Positions 1 through 8,927 of a DNA stretch of 64,000 nt are shown one piece after another. A program made the position numbers and the translations under genes. Position 1 is the stretch's first letter. The number at the start of each line of letters is the position of its first letter. Location of the stretch: the NCBI GenBank assembly GCA_903936705.1, contig CAIZWN010000044.1, forward strand, positions 62,001-126,000, in the 5' to 3' direction. The stretch comes from an uncultured Myxococcales bacterium (GTDB lineage: Bacteria > Myxococcota_A > UBA9042 > DTJE01). Below the pieces are notes generated by a model. It had not been told where the DNA came from and searched no databases. It worked only from the letters and a program-made list of their open reading frames with translations.

Positions 1-2
1 AC

Positions 3-605
3 GACGCGACCCGCGAGAAAGTCTGGAGGTGGTTCGAAGGCCGTTTCAAGAGGGCCGAGCCAGGGACCGCGATGCTGAGGCTGGGTTCAATGCTGGCACG
101 GCGCATCGGCCCTCCATTTGATGCCGAACTTCGGGCGCTGGTCCGCGAAGTCGTGACGCCGGCAGTCGGTCGGCTGGTCGATGCCGACCGGCACGAGGAT
201 ATTCGTGAAAACATCGATCGCCTGCTGGAAGTCACTGGAAGTGACATCGGAATCCAGAAGGCCGTCGCGGACTGGTTTCTTGAATGGCGCCCGTCCAACG
301 TCGATTGGATGGCAGCACAGGCGACGGTGGGTGAGTGGCTTTCTTCGCGCCTGACGGGTGATGCATCCCAGCGTGTTCGGCACAAGACGGGACAGCATCT
401 TGTCGGGATGCTGCAGGCATCGACTGCCGCAAGTTCGCAGGTTTCCGTGATGGAAAGGTTGTCGGCGTTGCAACCCGACGATCCCAATCTTTCGAAAATG
501 CTTTTGGACATACGATCGACGGTAGCCAGTCAGCGGCGCATATCGCTGTATATTGCCGCAGGCTTTGGCCTGGCCGTCATCCTGCTGTGGTTCCTGTTGC
601 GCTGA
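3..605 (+). CDS. C-terminal part of an unknown tail-anchored protein (partial at window edge)
   Basis: The reading frame is open from the left edge, so this is the 3' part of a gene that begins outside the window; the first internal ATG is at 72. I do not recognise the family. What is visible is a soluble, mostly helical, charged region followed by one hydrophobic segment at the extreme C-terminus ending in Leu-Leu-Arg. This is the pattern of a tail-anchored inner-membrane protein with its bulk in the cytoplasm. It ends 65 bases before the M16 peptidase gene on the same strand, so the two could be cotranscribed. No function is proposed. Confidence 0.6.
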   Translation, partial: DATREKVWRWFEGRFKRAEPGTAMLRLGSMLARRIGPPFDAELRALVREVVTPAVGRLVDADRHEDIRENIDRLLEVTGSDIGIQKAVADWFLEWRPSNVDWMAAQATVGEWLSSRLTGDASQRVRHKTGQHLVGMLQASTAASSQVSVMERLSALQPDDPNLSKMLLDIRSTVASQRRISLYIAAGFGLAVILLWFLLR

Positions 606-670
606 TCAGGCCGTGGAATGAATGGGCATCGGTTGTGTTCATGGGCTCTGCCATGGTTTGGGGGTGTGAG

Positions 671-3460
671 ATGCGTTCGGGCGTTGTAATATTCGCGGCG
701 GTTTTGCTGGTCGCAGGTGTATCGACAACATCCAAGGCGTCAGCCAGGAAAGCGATCCAATCAAGAGGGAGCCCGAGAATGGAAAACCCGATCCGCGATT
801 TGAAGCCGGAAGTCATACGCCTGAAGAACGGACTGACCGTTTTTCTGGTCGAGGACCATCGAGTGCCTCTGGTGGCGGTAGATATCAACTACCAGGTTGG
901 TTCCAAGAACGAAAAGCCTGGCCGCACCGGTTTTGCCCATCTGTTCGAGCACCTGATGTTCCAAGGTTCCAAGCACTACGATGACGACTACTTCAAGCCG
1001 CTGCAGGATATCGGTGGCCTGGTCAACGGCGCCACCAGTACCGATCGGACCCGCTACTGGGAGGTGGTCCCGGCCGGATACCTCGAACGCGTTCTGTGGC
1101 TGGAAGCCGATCGTATGGGCTTTCTGCCTGATGCGATGACGCAAAAGCGGCTTGATAATCAGCGATCGGTGGTGCAGAACGAACGCCGCCAGAACTACGA
1201 TAACCGTCCGTACGGCACCGTCTGGGAAAAGACCCTGGCCGTCCTCTACCCCCCGAATCATCCGTACAACTGGCCAACCATAGGCTCGATGGAGGACTTG
1301 TCGGCTGCGAGCATGGATGACGTCAAGGAATTCTTCCGCACCTACTACGCACCGGATAACGCCAGTCTGGCAATTGTCGGCGACTTCGATTCGAAGGTCG
1401 CGAAAGCCCTCGTGGAAAAATTTTTCGGGGCGATACCGCCAGGACCTCCTGTGTCGCGGGTTGACCAGTGGGTCCCACGGCTGTCGGGCGACATCAACCT
1501 TGTCGTGCAGGACCGGGTGCAGTTGCCCAGAACGTACAAGACGTGGAACACCGTACCGCTGTTCCATGACGACGACGCCGCGCTGGACGCCTTTGCCCAG
1601 GTGCTGGGCGGAGGCAAGACGTCGCGCCTGTACCAGGAACTGGTCTACAAGCGCCAGATTGCCCAGGAAGCCGTTGCATTCCACATGTCGTCCCAGGTGG
1701 CTGGAGTCATGCAGATGATGCTGACACCACGCCCGGGGCATACAACGGAGGATGTCGAGAAGGCTGCCGATGAGGTACTTTCCGAACTTCTTGCCAATGG
1801 CATCACCCAGGAGGAACTGGAGCGTGTACGTACATCAACCATGGCCGATTTTGTTCGCGCCATGCAGAACATCGGTGGATTCGGCGGAATAGCAGACAGG
1901 CTGAACGCCTACTACCACTCGCTGGGCAGCCCGGACAACTTCCGCTTCGACCTTCAGCGCTATCTCGACCTTGACGTGGTTAAGGTGAACGCGGCGGGAC
2001 AGAAGTACATGAAGGCTCCGCGTGTGGCCGTCCGGGTGGTTCCTGTCGATCCGGCCCTGGCTGCTGCCGACGCTGGCGAGGCCGCAAGCCTGGACCGCAC
2101 CAAAATGCCGTCCAAGGGCCCCGAGTCAGCTTTCCAGTTGCCGCAGCGCGAGCGGTTTTCGATGCCAAACGGACTCGATGTAACGCTGGTCGAACATCAC
2201 GCGCTGCCCCTGGTGTCGTTCTCGATCGTTCTGCCTGGAGGTTCCTCGGCCGAGCCGACCGAACGACCCGGACTGGCCACCATGGTGGCAGCCCTGATGC
2301 AGGAGGGCGCCGGGGGCAGGACGTCCAAGCAGATCGCCGATGCGACCGAGGCATTGGGTGTCCAACTGGAGGTCCAGGGATCGACCGATGCCATGGTTGC
2401 TCATCTTTCGACCTTGAAATCGCGGATGGACGAGTCGCTGGCGTTGATGGCGGACGTGGTGCTGCGGCCTGACTTCCCTGCGGACGAGCTCGAGCGCCAG
2501 CGTACGCGCCGCCTTGTCCAGTTGAAACAGGTCCTGGATCAACCGCAATACGTGGCCTACACCGTCGGGCAGAAGGTTGTGTTCGGAGACCATCCCTACG
2601 GGCGCCCAGGTCTTGGGACGCCGGAGGCCGTGAAGGCATATTCGTTGCCGGATGTGAAGGATTTCTGGCGCGGGCAGTTCGTGGCTTCGAACGCGAAGAT
2701 GATCGTGGTCGGAGACATCACGCGCAAGGAACTGGATGAGGCGCTTGGCAAGGCGTTCGGGGCCTGGGCGAAGGGCAGGGCGATCAAGGCCGATCTGCCT
2801 GCGCCCCCCGCCGCTAAACCGCGCGCGATCTACCTCGTGGACAAGCCCGGCGCGGCGCAGTCGGTCATCCTGGCGACGCTTCCAGGGGTGAAACGAACGA
2901 TACCCGAATACGCAACCTTCGAGGTCATGAACACTGTCCTGGGTGGGCAGTTCGTGTCCAGGCTGAACCTGAACCTGCGGGAAGACAAGGGATACACCTA
3001 TGGCGCCAGGACGCGTTTCGACTACGGAGTCGTCGGCGGGGATTTCACTGCCTCGGCCCCGGTCCAGAGCAAGGTGACGGCTGCAGCCCTGAAGGAGATG
3101 CTGGCTGAACTTGCCGAGATCGGCGGCAAGCGCCCGGTCACAAAAGACGAACTCGCGTACGCTGTCGGTTCTATCGTGAATGGCTACGCCCGCCGTTTCG
3201 CCACGCCTGGCCAGATCGCTGCCGAGCTTGCCGATGTGATCCTGTACGGACTTCCCGACAATGCCCCCGAGACGTTCCCTGGGCAGGTTTCGTCCGTCAA
3301 GATCGGCGATGTGACAAGGGTCGCAGCAGCAAGATTGCCTGCCGAAAATGTCGCGATCGTCGTTGTCGGCGACGCTTCTGTCATCCGTGCAGACCTCGAA
3401 GCATTGAAGGTTGGCCCGATTGTCGAACTGGATCGCGAGGGCAACCCGGTCGCGCGCTGA
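671..3460 (+). CDS. Secreted M16-family zinc metalloprotease, fused double-domain form
   Basis: About 929 residues, the size of a pitrilysin/insulinase-type protein with two fused M16 halves. The N-terminal half carries the inverted zinc motif H90-L-F-E93-H94 and a glutamate exactly 76 residues later (E171), matching HxxEH-X76-E, so this half should be catalytic. The second half, starting near residue 490, has the M16 fold pattern but no HxxEH and should be the non-catalytic partner that closes the chamber. The ATG at 671 was chosen over an upstream in-frame start because it begins a good signal peptide (hydrophobic core, then Ala-Ser-Ala), implying a periplasmic location. The substrate is unknown; the family degrades oligopeptides. 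Confidence 0.9.
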   Translation: MRSGVVIFAAVLLVAGVSTTSKASARKAIQSRGSPRMENPIRDLKPEVIRLKNGLTVFLVEDHRVPLVAVDINYQVGSKNEKPGRTGFAHLFEHLMFQGSKHYDDDYFKPLQDIGGLVNGATSTDRTRYWEVVPAGYLERVLWLEADRMGFLPDAMTQKRLDNQRSVVQNERRQNYDNRPYGTVWEKTLAVLYPPNHPYNWPTIGSMEDLSAASMDDVKEFFRTYYAPDNASLAIVGDFDSKVAKALVEKFFGAIPPGPPVSRVDQWVPRLSGDINLVVQDRVQLPRTYKTWNTVPLFHDDDAALDAFAQVLGGGKTSRLYQELVYKRQIAQEAVAFHMSSQVAGVMQMMLTPRPGHTTEDVEKAADEVLSELLANGITQEELERVRTSTMADFVRAMQNIGGFGGIADRLNAYYHSLGSPDNFRFDLQRYLDLDVVKVNAAGQKYMKAPRVAVRVVPVDPALAAADAGEAASLDRTKMPSKGPESAFQLPQRERFSMPNGLDVTLVEHHALPLVSFSIVLPGGSSAEPTERPGLATMVAALMQEGAGGRTSKQIADATEALGVQLEVQGSTDAMVAHLSTLKSRMDESLALMADVVLRPDFPADELERQRTRRLVQLKQVLDQPQYVAYTVGQKVVFGDHPYGRPGLGTPEAVKAYSLPDVKDFWRGQFVASNAKMIVVGDITRKELDEALGKAFGAWAKGRAIKADLPAPPAAKPRAIYLVDKPGAAQSVILATLPGVKRTIPEYATFEVMNTVLGGQFVSRLNLNLREDKGYTYGARTRFDYGVVGGDFTASAPVQSKVTAAALKEMLAELAEIGGKRPVTKDELAYAVGSIVNGYARRFATPGQIAAELADVILYGLPDNAPETFPGQVSSVKIGDVTRVAAARLPAENVAIVVVGDASVIRADLEALKVGPIVELDREGNPVAR

Positions 3461-3549
3461 TGACATGAAAAACAACATCGCTGGATAACAATTTGGCGCA
3501 AGGCCCTCGGCATGGATCTGCTTCCGATCCACGGCGGATGGAATCACGT

Positions 3550-4416
3550 TTAGCCACAGGGGATATGCACCTTCGTTGACCGGATCGACTGCCCCATCAG
3601 ACGCCCGCCAAGCTCGTCGAATCTGGACGAATCATCCGTAGTCCAGAACTCGCACCCGCCGCCTCGGGAAAGTCGCTCGTCCATCTCCGGGTGCCGGATC
3701 AACCAGTCATGCAGCCGCCCCGCAACAATCGGTCCCTGCGACAGCACCTCTATCCCGGGGGGCACAATCTGGCGGATTCCAGGCATCAACACCGGGTAGT
3801 GAGTACATGCAAGCAGAATCCGGTCTGGCGGCTGCGGCCGATCAAGCAACGGGTCCAGATAGCGGTGAAGAAACCAATCCGGACCGGCGCCGACAGTCTC
3901 TCCGGACTCGACCAGAGGCACCCACATCGGGCACGCCTGCTGCAACAAACGCAACCCAGGAGCAAGGTGGGCGAGTTCGATGCGATAGGAATCCGATGCA
4001 ACGGTACCCTGCGTTCCCAGAATCGCCACGACCCCTTCGGCCATCGATGGCACGGTAACCCCGGGCAGCGCCCCAGGAGGCAGCCCGGCAAGGGCCTCGA
4101 CCGACGGCCTGACAACGCCAAGGACCCTTCGATCCGGCCGATGCGCTGGAAGATGCTGCTGCTGGATCGTGCGCAACGCACGTGAAGACGCTGTATTGCA
4201 GGCCAGAACAATCAATGGGCAACCGGCATCGAACAGCATCTCGACGGCTTCCAGCGTGAACTGGTGAACCACATCGAACCCGCGGGTCCCGTAAGGCGTG
4301 CGAGCACTGTCTCCCAGGTACAGGTAATCCAGTTCCGGCAGCACTTCGCGCAGTGATCGCAGGACGGTAAGCCCGCCAAAGCCAGAATCAAACACCCCGA
4401 TCCTGCCGCCGTTCAT
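3550..4416 (-). CDS. murI: Glutamate racemase
   Basis: MurI interconverts L- and D-glutamate in the cytoplasm without a cofactor and supplies D-Glu for peptidoglycan. The protein has 288 residues, normal for the family. It opens with the substrate-binding Asp-Ser-Gly motif (FDSGFGG) and has GDSARTPYG. Its two catalytic cysteines are in ACNTASS (C73) and ACTHYP (C204). It is convergent with the M16 protease gene and divergent from the Rrf2-ferredoxin pair, so it is probably a single transcription unit. A TACAAT -10-like element lies about 30 bases upstream of the ATG. All expected motifs are present. Confidence 0.96.
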   Translation of the reverse strand: MNGGRIGVFDSGFGGLTVLRSLREVLPELDYLYLGDSARTPYGTRGFDVVHQFTLEAVEMLFDAGCPLIVLACNTASSRALRTIQQQHLPAHRPDRRVLGVVRPSVEALAGLPPGALPGVTVPSMAEGVVAILGTQGTVASDSYRIELAHLAPGLRLLQQACPMWVPLVESGETVGAGPDWFLHRYLDPLLDRPQPPDRILLACTHYPVLMPGIRQIVPPGIEVLSQGPIVAGRLHDWLIRHPEMDERLSRGGGCEFWTTDDSSRFDELGGRLMGQSIRSTKVHIPCG

Positions 4417-4445
4417 TCGTCGTGGAACCCCGTCATCTGGTGCGG

Positions 4446-4451
4446 ATTGTA
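4446..4451 (-). promoter_or_regulatory. Possible -10 element for murI
   Basis: On the minus strand this reads TACAAT, five of six matches to the sigma-70 -10 consensus, 30 bases before the murI start. No good -35 hexamer is found 16-18 bases further upstream, so the call is weak. Confidence 0.25.
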
Positions 4452-4533
4452 GCCCTTAGTTGCTGGGCGAACGATAGACGCGGCGACGCTTTCGCCAGTT
4501 GGCTGAAAATTCAATATCTTACGAGGTTCCTGG

Positions 4534-4562
4534 TTACCACTATCAATAGAATCGGCTATAAA
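4534..4562 (+). promoter_or_regulatory. Candidate promoter of the Rrf2-ferredoxin pair, with repeated GGTTACC
   Basis: TTACCA at 4534 (four of six matches to TTGACA) is followed after exactly 17 bases by TATAAA at 4557, placing transcription start near 4569, 25 bases before the Rrf2 GTG. The heptamer GGTTACC occurs at 4532-4538, over the -35, and again at 4570-4576, at the predicted start. Such placement would suit an autoregulatory operator, which Rrf2 proteins often have. The operator reading is inference. Confidence 0.45.
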
Positions 4563-4593
4563 GGGTCCGGGTTACCTAAATTCCGGAGGTGCC

Positions 4594-5025
4594 GTGAACG
4601 AGGTCGTGAGGGTATCAGAAGCAGCAAGCATGGCTCTGCACGCGTTGGTAATCCTTGGACAGCAGAACAATCGCTCGATGTCGGTACGCGAGATAGTGGA
4701 GAAACTGCCGGTTTCCGCTGCCCACCTGGCCAAGGTTCTTCAGCGACTTGCAAGGCTGGGGCTTCTTGATTCGGTCAGGGGCCCCAGAGGAGGGTTTCGC
4801 CTGGCTCGCGACCCCAAAAACATGTCGCTTCTGGAGGTCTACGAGGCAGTGGACGGCCCGTTACGCCCAGGCGGCTGCGTCTTTGATCATCCGGTCTGTC
4901 CGGCAGGGAACTGTCTGTTCGGTGGCGTACTGATTGCGGCAGCCACTCAAATCAGGGAACGGCTTGCAACAACCCATCTGTCGGACCTTCCTGTATCGAC
5001 TAACGGAGGCAACGAACGTGCTTAG
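4594..5025 (+). CDS. Rrf2-family transcriptional regulator with three cysteines
   Basis: A 143-residue winged-helix regulator of the Rrf2 family (IscR, NsrR, CymR relatives). The N-terminal helix-turn-helix region contains VREIVEKLPVSAAHLAKVLQ followed by a RGPRGGF wing, both typical. The dimerisation/sensor part has Cys95, Cys102 and Cys107 (C-X6-C-X4-C), consistent with binding an Fe-S cluster and sensing iron, redox state or NO. The GTG at 4594 is preceded by GGAGG at a good distance. The 3' end overlaps the next gene by 8 bases, implying translational coupling to the ferredoxin, which is the most likely regulatory target together with the gene's own promoter. Confidence 0.9.
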   Translation: MNEVVRVSEAASMALHALVILGQQNNRSMSVREIVEKLPVSAAHLAKVLQRLARLGLLDSVRGPRGGFRLARDPKNMSLLEVYEAVDGPLRPGGCVFDHPVCPAGNCLFGGVLIAAATQIRERLATTHLSDLPVSTNGGNERA

Positions 5026-5794
5026 AAACGTTATCAGGATCGACGAGTCAAAGTGCGATGGCTGCGGCATCTGCGTCGACGCCTGTCACGAAGGGGCCAT
5101 TCAGCTTGTGGATGGAAAGGCGCGCGTGGTTTCAGAGTCGTACTGCGATGGCCTGGGCGCTTGTCTTGGCGAGTGCCCGCAGGGTGCGATCTCTTTGACG
5201 ACGGCTGAGGCCGTGGCGTTTTCGGGCCCAGCCCCGGGATCGGTTGCAGCCAGGAGTCCGGCGGTCCTGAGTGGCCATCCGCGTTTGCACGCCGTTGCGG
5301 CTTGTCCGGGTTCGGCGGTCCGCCAGATGGCACCGTCCGAAAGGGATCGGGCTGCCAGGCCTGCCAACGTGGCAAGCACCTCGGCCGCAGGTCCTGATGA
5401 CCAATCCGCAGAACAGCTTTCGATGTTGTCGCACTGGCCTGTCCAACTGATGCTGGTCCCTCCAGGAGCCCCGTTCCTGAAGGGTTCCAACCTGGTCGTT
5501 TGCGCGGACTGCGTTCCTTTTGCCGTGCCAGATTTTCACAAGCGTTATCTGGACGGACGGTCGATTGTCGTAGGATGCCCCAAGCTTGACGACCTGGACC
5601 ACTACCGCGAGAAACTGAAGGCCATTATTGCGATGGCCGCACCGGCAAAGCTGACGGTAGTCCGAATGGAGGTGCCGTGTTGCGGCGGGATTGCTGCGGC
5701 TGTGGTCGAGGCCCGCGACCTTTCAGCACCAGGGCTGCCCGTAGAGGTTCACACCGTCAAGATCGGCGGCGATATCACGTCGGTTGTTCGCTAG
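5018..5794 (+). CDS. 4Fe-4S ferredoxin-domain protein with a cysteine-rich C-terminal domain
   Basis: The GTG at 5018 was chosen because GGAGG lies eight bases upstream and the first ferredoxin strand begins at once; earlier in-frame ATGs lie inside the Rrf2 gene. The 258-residue product has a complete CX2CX2CX3C site (C13, C16, C19, C23). A second, atypical cysteine set follows (C43, C49, C53, YCDGLGACLGEC). After a Pro/Ala-rich linker, a C-terminal domain has further cysteines (VVCADC, VGCP, VPCCGG). Proteins of this layout are annotated as ferredoxins in many anaerobes and near Rrf2 regulators; their redox partner is not established. Coupling to the upstream regulator suggests redox- or NO-responsive expression. 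Confidence 0.85.
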   Translation: MLRNVIRIDESKCDGCGICVDACHEGAIQLVDGKARVVSESYCDGLGACLGECPQGAISLTTAEAVAFSGPAPGSVAARSPAVLSGHPRLHAVAACPGSAVRQMAPSERDRAARPANVASTSAAGPDDQSAEQLSMLSHWPVQLMLVPPGAPFLKGSNLVVCADCVPFAVPDFHKRYLDGRSIVVGCPKLDDLDHYREKLKAIIAMAAPAKLTVVRMEVPCCGGIAAAVVEARDLSAPGLPVEVHTVKIGGDITSVVR

Positions 5795-5836
5795 GCTTCA
5801 CCACGCTTTAGAAGCCAACGAAGGATATGGCTGGCC

Positions 5837-8068
5837 TCAGGAAACCTTGTCGCCGGGGCGAGCCTCGCCATCGAACGTGGCCACGAAAAGGCCGGTCTCG
5901 GGCTCGCCAGCAGCAAGGCACATCCCTTCCGACAGCCCGAATTTCATTTCGCGCGGCTTCAGGTTTGCGACCACGATTACGCGTCGCCCTACCAGGACCG
6001 CAGGGTCGGGATAGGCGGCCCTGATTCCGGCAAAAACCGTCCTCAGATGGCCTTCACCAACATCGACGCACAGCCTGATCAGCTTCTTGGCTCCCTCAAC
6101 GAGACCGGCTTCCTTGACCAGCCCTACGCGCAGGTCGATCTTCGCGAAATCATCGATAGTGATCTGCGCGGCCAGCGGCTTGAAGTCGGCCAATGCCTGC
6201 ACGCTGGCACCAGACTGACCCGGCGCCGCAACCGGTACCGAAGATTCGCCGGCGTTGACGACAGCCGCTGCAAAAAGGGCAGGGCCGGAATTCAACGCCG
6301 GATCGCCAACGCCCTTGGCCTTCAACGAATCCTTGCCCTTCCTTTCGGCCCTGGCCCACGAGTCCTTCAGGCCTACCGTCCTGTTGAAAACAGGCCGTGA
6401 TGGCGAGTGATCCTTGGAGTCGGCGCAGAAGTATCCGATGCGCTCGAACTGGACCCGTTCGCCTGGCGCCACCGAGGCCAGCGCCGGCTCAACTTTGCAG
6501 CAGGGCAACTCCTCCAGCGAGTCCGGATTCAAAAAATCCAGGAATGACTGGGGGCACCCTGGGTTCGAGGCGTTCGGGTTCTCGACGTTGAACAGACGAT
6601 CGTACAGCCTGACCTGGGCATCGACCGCGTGCATAACCGACACCCAGTGCAAGGTTCCCCTGACCGTACGTCCGTCCGGAGAGTTCCCTCCCTTGCTGTC
6701 CATGTCCATTGTGGCCCGCAGTTCCACCACCTCACCAGTGGCAGGGTCCTTGACGACACCTGTGCAGCGAACAAGGCAAGCGTAACGCAGGCGGACCTCG
6801 GCCCCCGGCGACAAGCGGAACCAGCCCTTGACGGCCTCCTCCTTGAAGTCGTCACGCTCGATGTACAACACCTTCGAAAACGGAAGCGTCCGGGTCCCGT
6901 GCGAGGGGTCTTCGGGAAAGTTCGGTGCCTGGATATCCCACGTCTCGCCCTCGGGCCAGTTCTCGATTACCAGACGCAACGGCTTCAAGACGGCCATCAT
7001 GCGTGGCGACCGCCTGTTCAAATCCTCGCGCACGGCATGTTCAAGAAGGGCAACGTCCACCACGCTGTCGTTCTTCGCCACTCCAATGCGTTCGCAGAAG
7101 GCGCGAATGGCCTCGGGCGTGTATCCGCGTCGTCGCATCCCTGCCAGGGTCGGCATCCGCGGATCGTCCCAGCCGGTCACACGGTTCTGCTGCACCAACT
7201 GCAGCAGTTTGCGCTTGCTCATTACGGTGTAAGTCAGGTTCAGCCTTGCAAACTCGATCTGACGCGAGGGGAAGGCATCGCACTTCTCGATGAACCAGTC
7301 GTACAGAGGCCTGTGGGCCTCGAACTCGACCGTGCAGATGCTGTATGTGATGCGTTCGAGGGAATCCGACAGTGGGTGGGCAAAGTCGTACATCGGATAG
7401 ATACACCAGTCATTGCCGGTACGATGGTGATGGGCGTGCTTGATGCGGTACAGCAACGGGTCCCGCAGGTTCATGTTCTGGCTGTTCAGATCAATCTTGG
7501 CCCTCAGGACCTTCGCTCCGTCAGCGAAAGCGCCTTCGCGCATCGCCTTGAAAAGTTCAAGGTTCTCGTCGACGGTCCGGTCTCGGAAGGGACTTTCGCG
7601 CCCCTTTACGTAGAAGTTGCCGCGATACTCCCGGATCTGTTCCTCGTCAAGGTCGTCCACGTAGGCCAGGCCCTTACGGATCAACAGGCAGGCGAACTCG
7701 TAGATGCTCTCGAAATAGTCCGAGGCGTAGTGCAAGCTGGCCCACTGAAATCCCAGCCATCGGATATCGGCCTCGATGGCATCCACGTATTCGACGTCCT
7801 CGACAACTGGATTGGTGTCGTCGTAACGCAGGTTGCACGTGCCGTCGTACTGGTTGGCAATTCCAAAGTCGATGCAGATGGCCTTGGCATGGCCAATGTG
7901 CAAATACCCGTTCGGCTCGGGAGGGAACCTCGTGGCAACGCGCCCGCAGCTTTTCCCGGTCCGCAGATCCTCCTCGACAAACTCGCGGATGAAGTCCGAC
8001 GGTCTCGCGACCTGGTCTGCCGCAAGGGCCGCCGCTTCATCCACCGTCGAAGTAGGGTCGATCATCAT
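5837..8068 (-). CDS. glnS: Glutaminyl-tRNA synthetase with C-terminal Trbp111-like tRNA-binding domain
   Basis: Charges tRNA-Gln with glutamine. The class I catalytic core has HIGH within [14 protein letters not shown] and a KMSKS-type loop VMSKRKL, followed by the two-barrel anticodon-binding domain to about residue 560. The remaining ~180 residues are a linker and then a domain beginning [14 protein letters not shown] and containing [18 protein letters not shown]. These are signatures of the Trbp111/MetRS C-terminal (EMAPII-like) tRNA-binding OB fold. The total of 743 residues is well above the ~550 of E. coli GlnS. The ATG at 8068 is preferred; the in-frame upstream codons look non-conserved. 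The window also encodes a GluRS, so Gln-tRNA formation here may be direct. The fusion is the notable feature. Confidence 0.93.
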   Translation of the reverse strand: MMIDPTSTVDEAAALAADQVARPSDFIREFVEEDLRTGKSCGRVATRFPPEPNGYLHIGHAKAICIDFGIANQYDGTCNLRYDDTNPVVEDVEYVDAIEADIRWLGFQWASLHYASDYFESIYEFACLLIRKGLAYVDDLDEEQIREYRGNFYVKGRESPFRDRTVDENLELFKAMREGAFADGAKVLRAKIDLNSQNMNLRDPLLYRIKHAHHHRTGNDWCIYPMYDFAHPLSDSLERITYSICTVEFEAHRPLYDWFIEKCDAFPSRQIEFARLNLTYTVMSKRKLLQLVQQNRVTGWDDPRMPTLAGMRRRGYTPEAIRAFCERIGVAKNDSVVDVALLEHAVREDLNRRSPRMMAVLKPLRLVIENWPEGETWDIQAPNFPEDPSHGTRTLPFSKVLYIERDDFKEEAVKGWFRLSPGAEVRLRYACLVRCTGVVKDPATGEVVELRATMDMDSKGGNSPDGRTVRGTLHWVSVMHAVDAQVRLYDRLFNVENPNASNPGCPQSFLDFLNPDSLEELPCCKVEPALASVAPGERVQFERIGYFCADSKDHSPSRPVFNRTVGLKDSWARAERKGKDSLKAKGVGDPALNSGPALFAAAVVNAGESSVPVAAPGQSGASVQALADFKPLAAQITIDDFAKIDLRVGLVKEAGLVEGAKKLIRLCVDVGEGHLRTVFAGIRAAYPDPAVLVGRRVIVVANLKPREMKFGLSEGMCLAAGEPETGLFVATFDGEARPGDKVS

Positions 8069-8155
8069 GGCCTCGCTGGTTGGGGTCAGAAGACGGCGTA
8101 CTCTAACTCCGGCGCGCCCTGTAGGCAACGGCCCGGCCTTCGCGAAATGCGCCTA

Positions 8156-8186
8156 TTGACTTCGGGAATCGAGGCTCAATTATACG
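8156..8186 (+). promoter_or_regulatory. Promoter for ahpC, overlapping a divergent TATAAT facing glnS
   Basis: TTGACT at 8156 (five of six) is followed by the segment CAATTATACGG, giving a -10 (TTATAC or TATACG) at an 18-19 base spacing. It points to the peroxiredoxin gene, whose ATG is about 65 bases further on. The same A/T-rich segment reads as a perfect TATAAT on the minus strand (8179-8184), facing glnS. The two divergent promoters would share one core. No operator was recognised. Confidence 0.55.
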
Positions 8187-8252
8187 GACCTCAGCCATCA
8201 GAGATGTCTCGCTGTGAGGCATTTGTGAAGATTTTCTTAAGGAGGTTTTCAA

Positions 8253-8843
8253 ATGAGCAACCAGAGCCTCGTGACCCAGCCCGCCCCTCTGTTTTCAGCC
8301 CCGGCAGTCAAGGGACACGAAATTTCAACGGTCGATCTTGCATCGTACAAGGGCAGGTGGGTGGTGTTGTTCTTCTACCCGCTGGACTTCACCTTTGTCT
8401 GCCCGACCGAAATCACGGCGTTCAGCGACGAGATCGATTCGTTCACCAATCTGAACACCGATGTAATCGGCGCATCAGTCGACAGCCAGTTCTCGCACCT
8501 TGCGTGGGTCAACACGCCGCGAGCCGAAGGCGGTCTTGGCGAGGTTCGGTTTCCACTGGTGGCGGATCTGACCAAGAAGATTGCCGCTGACTACGGAGTC
8601 CTGCTGCCCTCCGGCATCGCCCTTCGTGGACTTTTCATCATCGACCCGGAAGGCCGTGTTGCATACCAGACCGTGCATGACCTGGGCATCGGCCGTTCGA
8701 CTGCCGAAACCTTGCGCGTGCTGAGGGCGATCCAGTTCACTCGCGAACACGGCGAGGTTTGCCCGGCCAACTGGACCCCTGGTGGCGATACCATGAAGGG
8801 AGATCCCAACGGATCGAAGGAATATTTCAGGAAGCACGGCTGA
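8253..8843 (+). CDS. ahpC: Typical 2-Cys peroxiredoxin (AhpC/Prx1 family)
   Basis: Reduces hydrogen peroxide, alkyl hydroperoxides and peroxynitrite in the cytoplasm. The 196-residue protein has the peroxidatic Cys50 in DFTFVCPTE and the resolving Cys170 in EVCPANW, with a C-terminal tail running through YFRKHG, the helix that unfolds in sensitive 2-Cys enzymes. The GGLG and C-terminal YF motifs of sensitive Prx proteins are both present. It has a very strong ribosome binding site (AAGGAGG). No dedicated AhpF reductase gene is adjacent, so the electron donor must be encoded elsewhere. It is divergent from glnS. Confidence 0.95.
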   Translation: MSNQSLVTQPAPLFSAPAVKGHEISTVDLASYKGRWVVLFFYPLDFTFVCPTEITAFSDEIDSFTNLNTDVIGASVDSQFSHLAWVNTPRAEGGLGEVRFPLVADLTKKIAADYGVLLPSGIALRGLFIIDPEGRVAYQTVHDLGIGRSTAETLRVLRAIQFTREHGEVCPANWTPGGDTMKGDPNGSKEYFRKHG

Positions 8844-8927
8844 CGATTCCCGATTGTTGAAACGAAAGCCTCGCCACGCACCATCGATTGGGGCTAGTAT
8901 CTGGGCGCCGGATCGAAGAGGGGACAG

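Noticed and set aside
3513-3531. TGGATC/GATCCA hairpin between the convergent M16 and murI genes
   Set aside because: Only six base pairs with a 7-base loop and no T tract; too weak to call a terminator.
6629-8590. Long open frame on the plus strand antisense to glnS
   Set aside because: It lies opposite a gene with clear GlnRS motifs, runs into ahpC in another frame and shows no known domain; long antisense frames are expected in G+C-rich DNA.
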